64,000 nt of DNA, from assembly GCA_033439255.1 (NCBI GenBank), contig CM065885.1:930001-994000 (forward strand), written 5' to 3'. The position numbers and the translations under genes are program-made. Below the pieces are notes generated by a model. It worked only from the letters and a program-made list of their open reading frames with translations. It did no database searches and was not told the origin of the DNA. This document shows, in pieces, positions 1 to 10,843 of this stretch (its first letter is position 1; each line of letters opens with the position of its first letter). This DNA is from Hericium rajendrae. Taxonomy: Eukaryota; Basidiomycota; Agaricomycetes; Russulales; Hericiaceae.

Positions 1-1
1 G

Positions 2-1378
2 CGGCCTCGAAGTGGATGGCTGTGGGATATTTTGATCCTCAATGTCTGCTCAACGGCTTATGCAGCGTTCAACTTTCAGTGGACCGAGCCCACTGAGTGC
101 GGTACCATGAACGTTACATGGTCGGGTATGTACGAAGCACCTCACGGCCTTATGGAATCCTCATGAAAACATTCAGATGGCGTGCAGCCATACAGTCTCT
201 TGATTGTCCCGGTCTGTCCTCTAGCTCCGCTCCGTAGCTACGAGTATCTTACCATAGTGATTTTTCTAGGAGCACAGCGAAGAGATCACGTATCAGATAC
301 ATGATTGGGTCGATTTGACATTCTCTTTTCAACTGCCTCTGCCAAGGGACACGAGAATGATCATGACAATGTCAGATTATGCAGGTTTTGCGTCTGCGGG
401 TATCAGCGGGATTATAGAAGTGGAAGCCTCCACGGGGGCAACCTGTAACCAAATGGGTGCGGCAGCTGTCACTTTCACTACACACGAGCTTCTGGAGCAG
501 TGTCAGTGAGTCCATCCTGCTTCAACCCGGTCATTCTCCTATCTGATGAGGAGGGCATAGACCGTTTTACATCACTGGTTATTCTGGGGTTGTATATCCT
601 GTGACGCTTCGCGTATGGCTGCCTTGCCTGCTGGATCCTTTGCCTGCTGATAATTCTGTCCGCAGGGCTTTGTTCCTGGAGGAACAGTTCTTGCGCTCAC
701 GAGTAATGGAGATGCTGTCGAGTGGAATGCTAATGTCCGAGCAGGGACATCGATGATATTCAGCCTGACAGATGGCAGCGGACGACCAGGTGGGACATCG
801 GCCATCCTCACTGTGGCAAACAGTACCGATACGGATTGTTTTGACGCAAATTCACCTTCGTCTACGTCGTCGTCTCCCGCGGCGGCCACCAGCTCTACGC
901 CTGCAAGCTCAAGCTCGAGTTCAACGTCCTCAAGCTCGAGTTCCGCTATTCCAAGCTCGAGTTCGACTCCAACCTCACATTGTACTCTCCCGGGCTCGGA
1001 TTCAACTCCTCCGAGCTCAAGTTCGCCGTCCACAAGTACTCAATCAGCGAGTCTGTCTTCCTCCGCACCACTTACCTCCAGCTCCGGCTTGTCTCGGAAC
1101 ACTTTGGTTGCTGTTGTGGTTGGAACTGTAGTTGGTGGATTGGTTTTCCTTGCAGCTGTGTGGTTCTCGGTTCGGTGTCGACGAAGAGGGTCCAGAGACG
1201 GCGAGATTGTCGATTTGGGTACGGCTGAACGCAAGCACTCTGCAGTAGCATCACTGACTTGGCGCTGATTGTAGCTGACGATCCCCCAACGCCAACACCC
1301 GGGCTATACGAGCCAACAATTTCCTCGCCTCGTGGATCAGCATCATATAAACATGTGTCCACCCTCAGCACGCCCTAG
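2..1378 (+). CDS. Ser-rich single-pass surface protein, copy 1 (5' codon off window, tail truncated)
   Basis: Reading starts at codon 2; the ATG lies just outside the window, judged from the paralog at 3670. Exons by splice phase: 2-125, 177-211, 270-505, 561-612, 666-1218, 1275-1378. The product has a hydrophobic N-terminal signal, a Cys-containing extracellular domain (motifs ECGTM, YSLLIVPV, TMSDYAGFAS), a long Ser/Thr-rich stalk likely to be O-glycosylated, one membrane span (TLVAVVVGTVVGGLVFLAAV) and a basic stop-transfer CRRR. The frame ends at TAG 1376-1378, where the paralog has TGG (Trp), so most of the cytoplasmic tail is lost while the ectodomain and membrane span remain. The Ser-rich stalk with a single span resembles fungal wall-stress or adhesion sensors. 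No function is proven. Confidence 0.75.
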
Positions 1379-1381
1379 ACC
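1374..1381. repeat. 8-bp target-site duplication, left copy (CCTAGACC)
   Basis: CCTAGACC directly precedes the element at 1382 and is repeated at 2039-2046. It contains the TAG stop that ends the surface protein frame. Confidence 0.85.
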
Positions 1382-2038
1382 AGGACCCCTGCAATTTCCC
1401 TTATATGTCTGGGCCGGCGCCGGACACGATTGGGCACCAAAGTGGCCAAGCACTGGGCCAGAACGGACATATTTGGGCCTCTTCGGGCAGGGTTGTGTGG
1501 GCCATATCGCGGACATCAACGGGGGTCCCGGAGGAGGTCTGGTCCATGCCGGACATGATGTCTTCTGGCGGCAACCGGGCTCTCCGTTATAGGTGAAGCG
1601 ACCGGTCACGGAGAGTCGTCCCCAGCCAGCTTGTCGCCGCCCGCCGCCTCGAATCACAGATGCCCCACAGTGCCCCACCACACACGCCGGGTGGGCGCCG
1701 GGCCCAAAATCAATGAAGCAGGCGCCCTGTCCGAGTGCCGACCTCAAGAATGACCTTGACCCTCGCTTTCGCCGCTAACTGGTGCCGGTTCTTGGTCCAG
1801 AGCTGCCGTAGCAGCTAGCTCGCAGAACAACGACAAAGTTTGTTCCGCCGCGCCTGCAGGGCGCAGGAGGAAAAAATTCGTATTTTTTGGATGTCTGGGC
1901 CAGATCACGGACGAAAAGTGGCCCCCGGCGGATGTCTGGGCCAGCACGGACACAATCGGGCCCAAAACATGTCCGGACATATATGGGCAAAATCCAGGAT
2001 CAGCGGACCAGACATCTGAGGGAAATTGCAGGGGTCCT
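1382..2038. mobile_element. hAT-like non-autonomous DNA transposon (MITE), 657 bp
   Basis: The ends are inverted repeats: the first 20 bases (AGGACCCCTGCAATTTCCCT) are matched exactly by the reverse complement of the last 20, followed by 9 of 11 further matches. Perfect 8-bp direct repeats flank it, as expected for the hAT superfamily. Inside are repeated subterminal motifs such as TGTCTGGGCC and GGACACRATYGGGC in both orientations, which resemble transposase-binding repeats. No transposase frame is present, so it would need a helper in trans. Removing it together with one repeat restores alignment with the paralog at 3670-5358, which fixes both boundaries. Confidence 0.85.
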
Positions 2039-2046
2039 CCTAGACC
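2039..2046. repeat. 8-bp target-site duplication, right copy (CCTAGACC)
   Basis: Second copy of the duplication at 1374-1381, directly after the right inverted repeat. Confidence 0.85.
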
Positions 2047-2360
2047 CCGCCAGGTGCGTCCGACTTCGATGCCGCTAGCTCGTCTCAGCCATCGGCCGCC
2101 ACCGTTGCCGGACCGTCCCTCACGCGCGAGCTGTCCACCACTTCTGCATCAATACCCACGACATACATTGTCCATACAGATGCGGAGGATGCATGAAGAA
2201 ATGTCGTAGAGCTGCCACCGCAGTACGACGAGCGGAGATCGTCCGGGTTGCTAGACGTGCCGAACAGCGCTCATGTCGATAGCGTATCACAGAGCCCGCA
2301 GTGACGCCATCGGAGAAGAATGCCTTGGTTGGATCGCCACCTCATCAACCTATGGTTTGA
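2047..2360 (+). pseudogene. Detached cytoplasmic-tail remnant of surface protein copy 1
   Basis: This is the continuation of the copy 1 tail beyond the inserted element. Translated, it follows the intact paralog: TPPGASDF, then TYIVHTDAED, then a TGA stop, then VELPPQYDE, then after one more frameshift VTPSEKNALV ending at TGA 2358-2360. The paralog reads TPPGQSSELE, TYVLHTDSED, IELPPQYNE and VNPSEKDLLV in the same order. The PPQY-type motif of the tail is therefore lost from copy 1. The segment is separated from its gene by the upstream TAG and the hAT-like element and cannot be translated as part of it. Confidence 0.8.
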
Positions 2361-3669
2361 ACAACTTTCGCATCTTACTGATGAACATTTATCTGCTTCC
2401 TGTGATTTTGTACTGCAACGGGATCTTTAGCCTGATGAACTTCTTTCCAGGAAAAGTCGCAAAAGTTCGTCGAACATCATGGTTTGCTTCTCCGAGAACT
2501 TGATCAAATACACCCAATAAGCCATGGATCGTTCTTGCGGCCCAGATTATCTGCAGCGCGCACTCTTCGGTCTCGTCTCGGAAGCAGACGAGCTCCTGCA
2601 CGTCGGCTGCTTGTTGTCCCGTTTCCTGCCACGAAGTTTGACATGCGGCCACAGTCGTGCGTCATCAGAGCTCTAGACGCAGATGCTTGACTGCAAGACG
2701 GAGATCCGGAGAGGGTCGATCGAATCATGGATGCGAAGGAGTCGTAACCGAGGCCAGCATCCTGCATCCAGTAATCAGGCGATCAATTGACGGAAACGAG
2801 GGCAGTACATAAAGCGGTCTGTTCCGGGAATCTGCATGGAAATATCGGTATCGACACGATCTGATCAGAAAGGAGTCTCTGCAGGGCTTCTCGGATGCTG
2901 GAAGACCTTGAGAAGACCTGCCACATGGTGCATGTCCGTGGAGGGAATTCAGCATTATTCAGTGAACGCAAAGCTTGAATGAGTCGATTGCAACTGTGAT
3001 GACTGCATTTGCTGTATCTTAAAAGTCTGTAACGAGCTTTCCAAAGGAATTGCGAGCAGAACAAGCTATGCAATTCATGATTGCGACTCGCACGACGCAC
3101 GACACGCATGAGCGCCAATCATCCGGATCCAGTCCTGTCCCGGGGCTAACCGATATGAAAGTGGTCCGGGACCCCGGGACAAAACCCCCTTCCATTGACG
3201 TAGCGTCGTGTCCTTTGACATATTGCAGATTTCCGTTGAACAAGACTTGTCCTTCGGTAGGTCTATTCTTTGCCGCTACTCCATTTCTGACCCAAACTAA
3301 TGTCTATCTGCGGGTTATGCATCCGGACAATGCGATGCACATATTGGAACTCAACCGATAAACGCCATCGATGCGAGACGTTTCGTGGCTGCTTCTTCAG
3401 CAGCGCCTCGTCTCACGAATGCTTCTGAGGTCCTCAAGGATCATCTAATAGTCTGGATGCCTTGATGCCTTGATCATCCTTGCCTGTCACGGAAAGCGCA
3501 CAGCGATGCCAAACACATGTCAGACGACGCTGTTGTCGGCCTTTCCATTTTGCGCCCTCCACCCCAATCCCATTTTCGAGGGTTTTGTCGCCGTGCCGTG
3601 TTGTTCATCTCACCTTCCCTTTTATTCAACTTCTGCGTGGCAGGAAGGCTATCGGTGTCGTTTGACGCG
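2361..3669. other. Intergenic stretch between the two surface protein genes
   Basis: No convincing gene. Minus-strand frames at 2389-2652 and 2783-3118 are open but broken by stops. One frame near 2660-2740 reads PDLRLAVKHLRLEL, suggestive of a decayed F-box/LRR gene but too short to name. A 10-bp inverted repeat (TGTCCCGGGG / CCCCGGGACA) lies at 3136-3181. The promoter of the next gene must be in the last few hundred bases. Confidence 0.4.
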
Positions 3670-5358
3670 ATGCGGACTCGTTGTGGCTGGCTCTGGGACG
3701 TTTTAATCCTCAGCGCGTGCACCTCGGCATGTGTAGCATTCAGCTTTGAATGGACTGACCCTACCGAGTGCGGTACCATGCAATTTACATGGACGGGTAT
3801 GTGTATGGTTTCTTATATTATCATCGTGTCGACTTCTCATCGTTTGCAAAAGGCGGCTCCGGGCCATTCTCTATGTTAATCCTGCCAGTCCGTCGCATAA
3901 CTTTCTCCATGTCGTAGCTGCTGATGTTACCCCGGTATCACTTCTCTAGGAGCTCAACGCACAGATCATCCACGACATACCCAATTCTGCTGTCGATAGC
4001 AATGGACATGGCTCATTCTCGTTCCCATTGACTTTGCCGCATGGCAAGAGGATAGTTATGACGATGTCGGACTCGACAGGTTTTGGGTCAGGAGGCATCA
4101 GCGAGGTTTTAGTCGTCGGCGCACCAACAGGAGGTGCCAGCTGCGACACTTCGGATGTGTCAGCTTTCACGTTCGCTCTGCCATTAGCGCTGCAGCAATG
4201 CGCGTGAGCACAGTTCTGCTTCATCCGAAAGTCCTCGGTCTGATCGTGCATACCTAGCCCCTTTAGCATCAGCTTATATTCTGGGGCCATACTGCCTGTG
4301 ACGCTTCAAGTGAGTCCGACTTCACTTTGGGGCCCTCGACATGCTGATCCTCTGGTTCATAGGCGCTTGTTCCTGGAGGGACACCCCTCACTCTGCCAAA
4401 TCATAATTCAGACTCCATCGGCTGGACTGCTAATGCCCGAGCAGGAACGTCGATAATATTCAGCTTGATAGACAGTCAGGGGCGAACTGGTGGGACATCG
4501 CCCATCTTGACTGTGGCCGACAGTCCCGACACCTCTTGTTTCGACATATATGCACCGTCGTCTACGATGCCCCTCCCTGAGAACACCTCTTCCCCCACCC
4601 CTTCTCCCTTAAGCACGAGCTCTTCGTCTTCCACTGGCGCTGAATCGACCAGTGCATCATCGCAGTCTTCCTCCTCGACATCGGCTTCTTCTTCGGCCAC
4701 GGCGTCGCAATCAGCTTCTTCGAGCTCTGGAATACCTCGCACCACGCTAGCTGCCGCCGTGGCTGGCGGTACAGCCGGGGGATTGTTTGTCCTTGCCTTC
4801 ATCGTGTTTTCCTTATTGTGGTGCCGACGAAAGAATGCGACATGGGACAGCGAGGTCGTCGACCTAGGTATGCTCCGGCCTCCATTTCCGCATTATCGCC
4901 ACTAACCTCGAACCAACTCAGCTGACGAACCCGTCACGCCGACGCCTGGGGTATACGAGCCAGGCCCGTACTCACCGCCCGGCTCAACGTCGTACCACCC
5001 CGTGTCCATCATCAGCACGCCTTGGACCCCGCCCGGTCAGTCGTCGGAACTCGAAGCTGGGAGCTCGTCTCGGACGTCTGCGGCCGCGGGCTCCACATCG
5101 CCCCTCATGCGCGAGCGATCCGCCACGTCTCACCCCGCCTCGCGGCCGGCGACGTATGTGCTGCACACGGACTCGGAGGACGTACAGTCCGACGTCATCG
5201 AGCTGCCGCCGCAGTATAACGAGAGCAGGGCGGCGTCACCAGCGCGGCTGGGTGTGAGGAGCAGCACGTATGCGGATGGTTCATCGCAGAGCGCGTCGGT
5301 GAATCCGTCGGAGAAGGATCTGCTGGTTTTGTCGCCTAGGACGAACCCACTTGATTGA
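3670..5358 (+). CDS. Ser-rich single-pass surface protein, copy 2 (intact)
   Basis: Six exons join in phase: 3670-3796, 3853-3887, 3950-4203, 4273-4309, 4363-4867, 4922-5358, giving 464 residues. An N-terminal signal peptide is followed by a compact ectodomain (ECGTM, FSMLILPV, TMSDSTGFGSGG, two later Cys), a Ser/Thr stalk at about residues 215-275, one membrane helix near 279-304, a WCRRK stop-transfer and a Pro/Ser-rich cytoplasmic tail containing LPPQYNE. The ATG is preceded by C/T-rich sequence and opens directly into the signal peptide. It shares exon phases with copy 1 just upstream, so the two are a tandem duplication. A role as a cell-wall sensor or adhesin is inferred from architecture only. 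Confidence 0.85.
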
Positions 5359-6157
5359 ACATTTCATGGTTCCTTGACGACTGTTTATGTGTCTCTCTTG
5401 AATGACTGGGTAGATTCGACGATGTTGTTTGGACTGTTTGTTACTGACGATCGAGACTATGACTTTCTTTCTACGATTGGTCCTTTTATATCATACCACG
5501 TACACGCAGGGACCGTGTATATACATTTCAAGTTGTACCACTGTACGGGACCTCACCTATCAGCTTGCTCCTTGGGGTAAAACATTTGTGGATCCGTATG
5601 GATGGACATGGGTCTTCAACCGAGCCGATCATCTGGGCTGTCGCGGATGCAAATTCCACCAATCGGGCCCGGGGCCCTCGCTGTTGGCGACGGTCATTCG
5701 GACATTGCCAACTCGCTGATCGCATTTGCAGTAGATGCACGAAGGTTGCAAGACGTGGTGCTAAGAAAGCCTCGAGAAAGCTCGATATCGTATAGAAAAT
5801 CAGATGGAAAACTGAGTGTATGCTGCGGTGCAAACGACCGCCGTTAACGTAATCTTGGCAACAGCAAATGCGCACGATTGAATATACATGGACAGAATCT
5901 TTAACACAGGGGACACCTAACAAAATTTTACGAGTAGAACCAGGCGCGAACGAAATTGCGAACAAGAGGACGTGAGGAAGAACACGTAGTCTTTATTAAG
6001 CCAGAAACTTGGAGTAACCAGTTTCTACCCGCACAGATTCGAACTGGCAATTTGTCTCGAGTCATTGTGCACTGCTCTCACACTTTAGGATTTGAGCTGA
6101 AGTTTGAACGGCACGTGCTTAAAATTGTAAGTGAATGTCTAGAGGTGATTACCGTCA
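5359..6157. other. Intergenic stretch
   Basis: Between the surface protein stop and the tail of F-box copy 1. No supported gene. A minus-strand open frame at 5528-5965 has no recognisable motif or splice context. Confidence 0.4.
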
Positions 6158-8065
6158 TCAATCTTCACACTCACTGTGATCTTTTTCATACACCCCTTCA
6201 TAGTCGTCCCAAACAACGTCTGCGACGACATCCTTCATATCCTCCGCATAGAACCTCGTGACCGAGCATTCCGAAATCCGAAGTTGGTCGAGCCTGGGAT
6301 CGAAATCCCCGCCCACGTCCCCGTCTTCGCTCTCGCTGCATTCCTCTTCGTCGTCACTGTCGTCATACATCATATCCTCACGTGCGTGCAATTGGCTTTT
6401 GAGGACCTCGATGACCCTCCAATTGCTCTTCCCGTGCTCGATAAGAGGGAAAGGGTGAGACCGTAGACCTCATGTGACCTGAGATTCCGGAAGAACAGAT
6501 CTCTTGATCCCAAGGCTTCTCCGGATCCGTTGTAGACAGAGTAGGTGAGCGCCTTGCAAAAGTGAGCCGCGTTCCAGCCCCCGACAAACACGTGCTCGAC
6601 ACGCTTGCACCTCCCAAAAACATTGACCCACGTCTCCGGCGACCAGTCAGTAAGGTTGTAAGTGAATTCCAGGATACGTAGATCTTTCAACGGGAGTACG
6701 CCGCAGAGCCGTTCTAACAAAGCCAAGGAGGACGCGGATCGAGGAAGACGAATGCTGACGGGCGGCTCCAAGTTGGGACGAAAGTCCGGTTCATTCATCT
6801 TTGTGGAACTGCACTCACGCCAGAGCTCCATGCACAGTGATGGGTCGGAAGGCTTCTTGCAGTCCGTAATGCAGAGAGTGAGAAAATCGGAACTTTCGCT
6901 TGTATGCGCACCGAGAAAGCGAACGAGTTCGTCAGTCTTTTGTAGCTTTCCGGTGAATTCGAGAGCAATACGAGAGGATGGAGGGATGCAGAGACGTGAG
7001 ATGAAGTCAACGCAGTCTATAAACGTTCCAGCCAAGAATAGTAATTCCAACCAAGGTAAGAACGCGAAAGCATCGCCGGCGGGGTGCTGATGTATCGAAG
7101 GGATGCAGTGGGCTAATTCAAGTGTCCGGAGAGCAGGCATACGTGCGAGAGCACCGAACAGATGATCATACTGCAAGGTTTGAACTGATCCATCAAGTCG
7201 TGCATCTTCAGATCCTGGGATATTGCATGAAAGGGCGACTCGTAGATGCGTCAAGTTGCAGAAGATTGGCGAGGACCATGGAAAAAATATCCCATCCAGA
7301 CTAACACGGCGAAGCGAAGGTGTTTGACCCGCGAAAACATTCGTAGGCAGAATGATAGGTGGACCATATGTGTCACGCAGCTCCAATCGCTCCAAGATAG
7401 TAGCTGGAGATTCCGTTAATAACTGGAGGGCCTGTTCAAGACGGTACCTTGTTGCGGAAAGTTGGAGAACACGCGTGTGATTTGCATGTTGAGCGAGGAG
7501 TAAATTCTCTCTGGGATGATACGGCAAGTGTATTGAAAGAGGTGCAGACTTTGCACGAGCAATCATAGCCTCTCGCCAGCGTCGAGTCAATTGGTAGTTG
7601 ATGTATGCCCAAAGCCGAGGACGCAACAAAGCACTGTTGCGCCAATGTCTGCAGATATGAGTCACAGAGATCCATCCAAAGCGCAGCTGGCTCGAAGCAG
7701 GGCGATCCATGGAAGGGGCGACACTAGACCAAGGCGCCATGTCTGGCGGAAGAGCCGTCGCAAGAAACTTGAAGATACGAGCAAGGACCTCCGGTGGGAG
7801 ACTGGATATCGGCGATAGAGCGTTACGACGTGTGCGAAGATTGCACATCGCAAGATGCATAGCGAGCATTTCAGCATCCAGTGTACGACGGGCATCCCTG
7901 ACGGAGTCTTTGGAGCCTAGAGGTGAAACGTTCTGAATATGGGAGACTCTGGGTTGAACGAATTTAGACCAGAACTCCAGCGGGCTATATGCGTCGTCAG
8001 AAAAGACGATCAACATTACGAGAGGTCACAAACTTAGCCAGGCCACGATCAAATGGAGTTGCCAT
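6158..8065 (-). CDS. F-box/LRR-like protein, family copy 1, C-terminal frameshift
   Basis: Exon 1 is 8065-8034 (32 nt), the intron is 49 nt, and exon 2 starts at 7984 and runs to a stop at 6370, giving 548 residues. An F-box-like N-terminal region (FWSKFVQPRVSHIQNVSPL, then LPPEVLARIFKFLATAL, then WISVTHICRHWRNSALLRP) is followed by an irregular leucine-rich domain. Such proteins link substrates to SCF ubiquitin ligases through Skp1. Near 6440-6460 the frame shifts by one base relative to its paralogs; the other frame continues to 6158 with the acidic hinge and the conserved tail FDPRLDQLRISECSV...WDDYEGVYEK. Without the shift the protein would be about 70 residues longer. The start was chosen because all five family members share the 32-nt first exon. 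Confidence 0.8.
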
Positions 8066-9574
8066 ATTTATGAGACTCTCCGCTGGTTGCTGGGAACGAG
8101 ATTGAAATGAAGGTATGGTCGACGTCGTCCGAGCTTCATGTGCTCTGACTTCATGCATCATGAGCTAATTTCATGTTTTCCATTAAAGAACTTACGTCTT
8201 TGTGCTCAGAGTCTACTCCAGAGTCCACGGTTGATTCGAAACTGGTTGTAGGTTGGAAATGATGATGGTGGTCGAACGTCAAGCTGAGCGACACGGGGAC
8301 CTACGAGAGCAAGAGCGCCGGAATCAACGCGGGCGGCCGTAGGCCGATGGGCCGAATTATCGGCGACCGGCCACTGCCCGACCCTCGGGCCCGTGCAGCT
8401 TGCGCTTGAACCCAACTTGAACCTACATACACCATTGATATTCTTCTATTCGATACAACATTTATTGAAGCCCTTGTGCAATGTGCACTGATGCAGAAGT
8501 GTCCTTCACCGCCTCTTTAACTTCATGACATCGTCGAGCTCATCTTATGAAGCATTTCTGATACCGTTTGACGGCGTACCGGAGCCTATGCACACGAGTT
8601 GGAAATAACCAGTGTCAGCTATGAGTAGCTGACTGTAAGGAATTTCATTCAAACTATTCTACATATGCCAAGGCTGAGACATCTTCTTATTTGCAGGAAT
8701 AGGGATGAAGCGATTGGGGGACTTCGTCATGCTGGCTTTTGACGGCATACCCACCGCCTTCACTGATTCTCGAGCGCTGCGGTACAGTAGTCTGGATCTG
8801 TATAGTCCATCAAGTGCAAGGCCGCCGGCGCATGCTATCTTCCTGCCAATACGTCGACACGACTCGCCGGGGCCACAGACTAATAACTCCGTAGCAAGTG
8901 CTATTCTGTCATCATCGTCCCGAGGCTACAGCTTGAGACCCATTATTACTCGCCTTTCTCCCAAAATCTCACAAAGATAAGTCTAACCATTCTTCGACGT
9001 GCTAAATGTTGATGTTCAGTCTCCTTTTTGGCTGCTGGCTTTGTGCCTCCGGTAAGGCTAACTCGTATACCACGGAGTGATTGGTGTTGCTGCGTCTCGC
9101 TTCAAGTTCAACCCCAGAGAAGCTCTACAAATCCTCCAGCTCCAAATTTCGTTACCTTCAGCGTCCTGACTGATCGAGAAGCCAATATCGACATCCTAGC
9201 AATCCGTTTGAAATAGCTATCGTCCTTTGCTTGCCGGTCATGAACGCGACAGCAATCTGATGCTCCTCGATCGATCATGCCTGACCGCGTTCGTGCAAGT
9301 TGTAGAAGCTTAGTGAAGGGCGGGAGCAGAGAGCGGGCCGTGCCAGCAAGATGGCGGCAGTGCTCCAGTAAGGGATGACTGCTTTTTTTTTCCGAGGTCA
9401 CAATGATGACGGACGGTACGAGCCTTCATCTGCTCAAAAAGCTCAGCGTTTGTCAGCTATATCTGAAGTCCTAGTCACTCTTGAGTCTTCTGCGGTTGGA
9501 TTGCTCAGGGATAAAAGGCATCCTTGATATACGATGACAGACGACTGCCTCCTCTCTTCTATACCGTCGCTCCA
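8066..9574. other. Intergenic stretch with no confident gene
   Basis: Contains an open frame at 8705-8980 reading AFDGIPTAFTDS near its start, and an upstream short frame at about 8524 reading a similar FLIPFDGVPEPMHTS. The resemblance hints at a small decayed duplicate. No product is recognised. Confidence 0.3.
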
Positions 9575-10843
9575 ATGACCACCATGTTGTTTGTTCTCGT
9601 GAGCGCGACTTTCCTGACGCTAATGCTTAACCATGAGTCTGACCTGCCGCATGTCCACAGGTCACCGCCGCCTCAGGCTTCTTGGGTACTCAAATTGTTG
9701 GCCAGCTTTTGGATGCTGGCTACAAGGTCCGAGAGTAAGCTTCGCCACCGTACCATATCCTGATGCTCGGCTTATTTCTCTATCCAGCACTGCCCATTCC
9801 TCCAAGGCAGACGCCTTTCGCGCTGCATATGCCAGCTACGGAGACAAATTCGAACTTGTCGCTATCAAGGACATCGCCATGTCTGACCTGGCGCCTGCTC
9901 TCAAAGATAATAGGGTGTCTTCCATCACACTTACCAGCGTAGTTCAGAGGTTGTATGACATGAGTCGATGCTTTGGTCCATGTCGCATCGCCCATGCCGT
10001 TCACCGCCACCCCTGAAGACACTGCGCGTAGGTGACGTCAGCCTAATAGCTCTCTGACAATGCTTTTTACACGTTCTGCAGAGCGCCAGCGACGGCTCCC
10101 GCAGAGTCCTGAAGGCCCCTTTGAGCAGCAATGTCAAGAGCTGTGTCTTGTGCGCCGCGCCTGCTCACTACACCCGATCACAGCCTGGATTCAGACGATG
10201 CGGGAGGAGGCTCTGGTCCCCGATGCGTCCGGGTTCCTTGTGTACTCCGCATCGCAGGCGCTCGCCGAGAAAGAGGTCTAGAAATTGGCCGAAGGGCACC
10301 CCGACGTGGACATACGACCAGTAAGTCCTTCCCTCGCCGCTTCGGCCTTCTCTGACACATGCATCCCGCAGTCCTTTCCCCTTTCATCTATGGACCCCTA
10401 CAGCCCCTACGCGGTCATCACCCGCGCCTCGCTCCGCGCAGGCTCGACCACCCTCATCTACAACCTCATCGACGGCCCCGAGAGCGAGCCTTTCGCAGGT
10501 CAAGGCTGGATCTTCCCGCTCTACATGAACGTCGCGGACGTCGCCAACGCGCACGTCCTCCGGTCAAGACGCCGCCCACCTCCAAGCCGAAGCGCATCGG
10601 AGTCAGCAGCGGCGAGTTCTACTTCAGCGATGCGATCCGGCACCTCGCGGCTTTTCGTCCTGAGCTGAAGCTGCGCCTTCGGGATCTATTGGCGAGCCGG
10701 AGGATCTGAACGAGTATGTCGGGTTCGATCTCAGCAATGCGGAACAGATTTTGGAAATTAAGAAGTGGAAGGAGTGGAAAGACACGATTTAAGAGACTAT
10801 CGACAACCTTCGCCTCCAGGAGAAGACCCTCCCGGAGCAGTGA
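9575..10843 (+). pseudogene. Decayed NAD(P)-dependent extended SDR (dihydroflavonol-reductase-like)
   Basis: Exon 1 is 9575-9598, exon 2 is 9661-9734, and exon 3 starts just after 9786. Together they read MTTMLFVLVTAASGFLGTQI, a Rossmann TGxxGxxG-like start, then an SSKADAFRAAYASYG stretch. Later segments match the family in order: VDALVHVASPMPF, SASDGSRRVLKA, ASGFLVYSASQALAEKEV, GSTTLIYNLIDGPES and NVADVANAHVL. The gene is broken: the donor after ALK reads AT instead of GT, no alternative splice keeps phase, a TAG (10279-10281) replaces the expected Trp codon, there are frameshifts near 10170, 10560 and 10690, and a TAA interrupts KDTI near the end. Intact relatives reduce carbonyls with NADPH. 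Confidence 0.75.

Noticed and set aside
572-1033. Minus-strand frame rich in Glu/Leu over the Ser stalk of surface protein copy 1
   Set aside because: Antisense of a TCN-rich Ser coding stretch; the plus strand has splice sites and a homolog.
2389-3118. A complete F-box gene on the minus strand
   Set aside because: Only a short LRLAVKHLRLEL-like stretch; frames are broken and no start or splice set works.
6010-6120. tRNA-like B box (GTTCGAATC on the minus strand)
   Set aside because: No acceptor stem, D-arm or anticodon stem can be paired.
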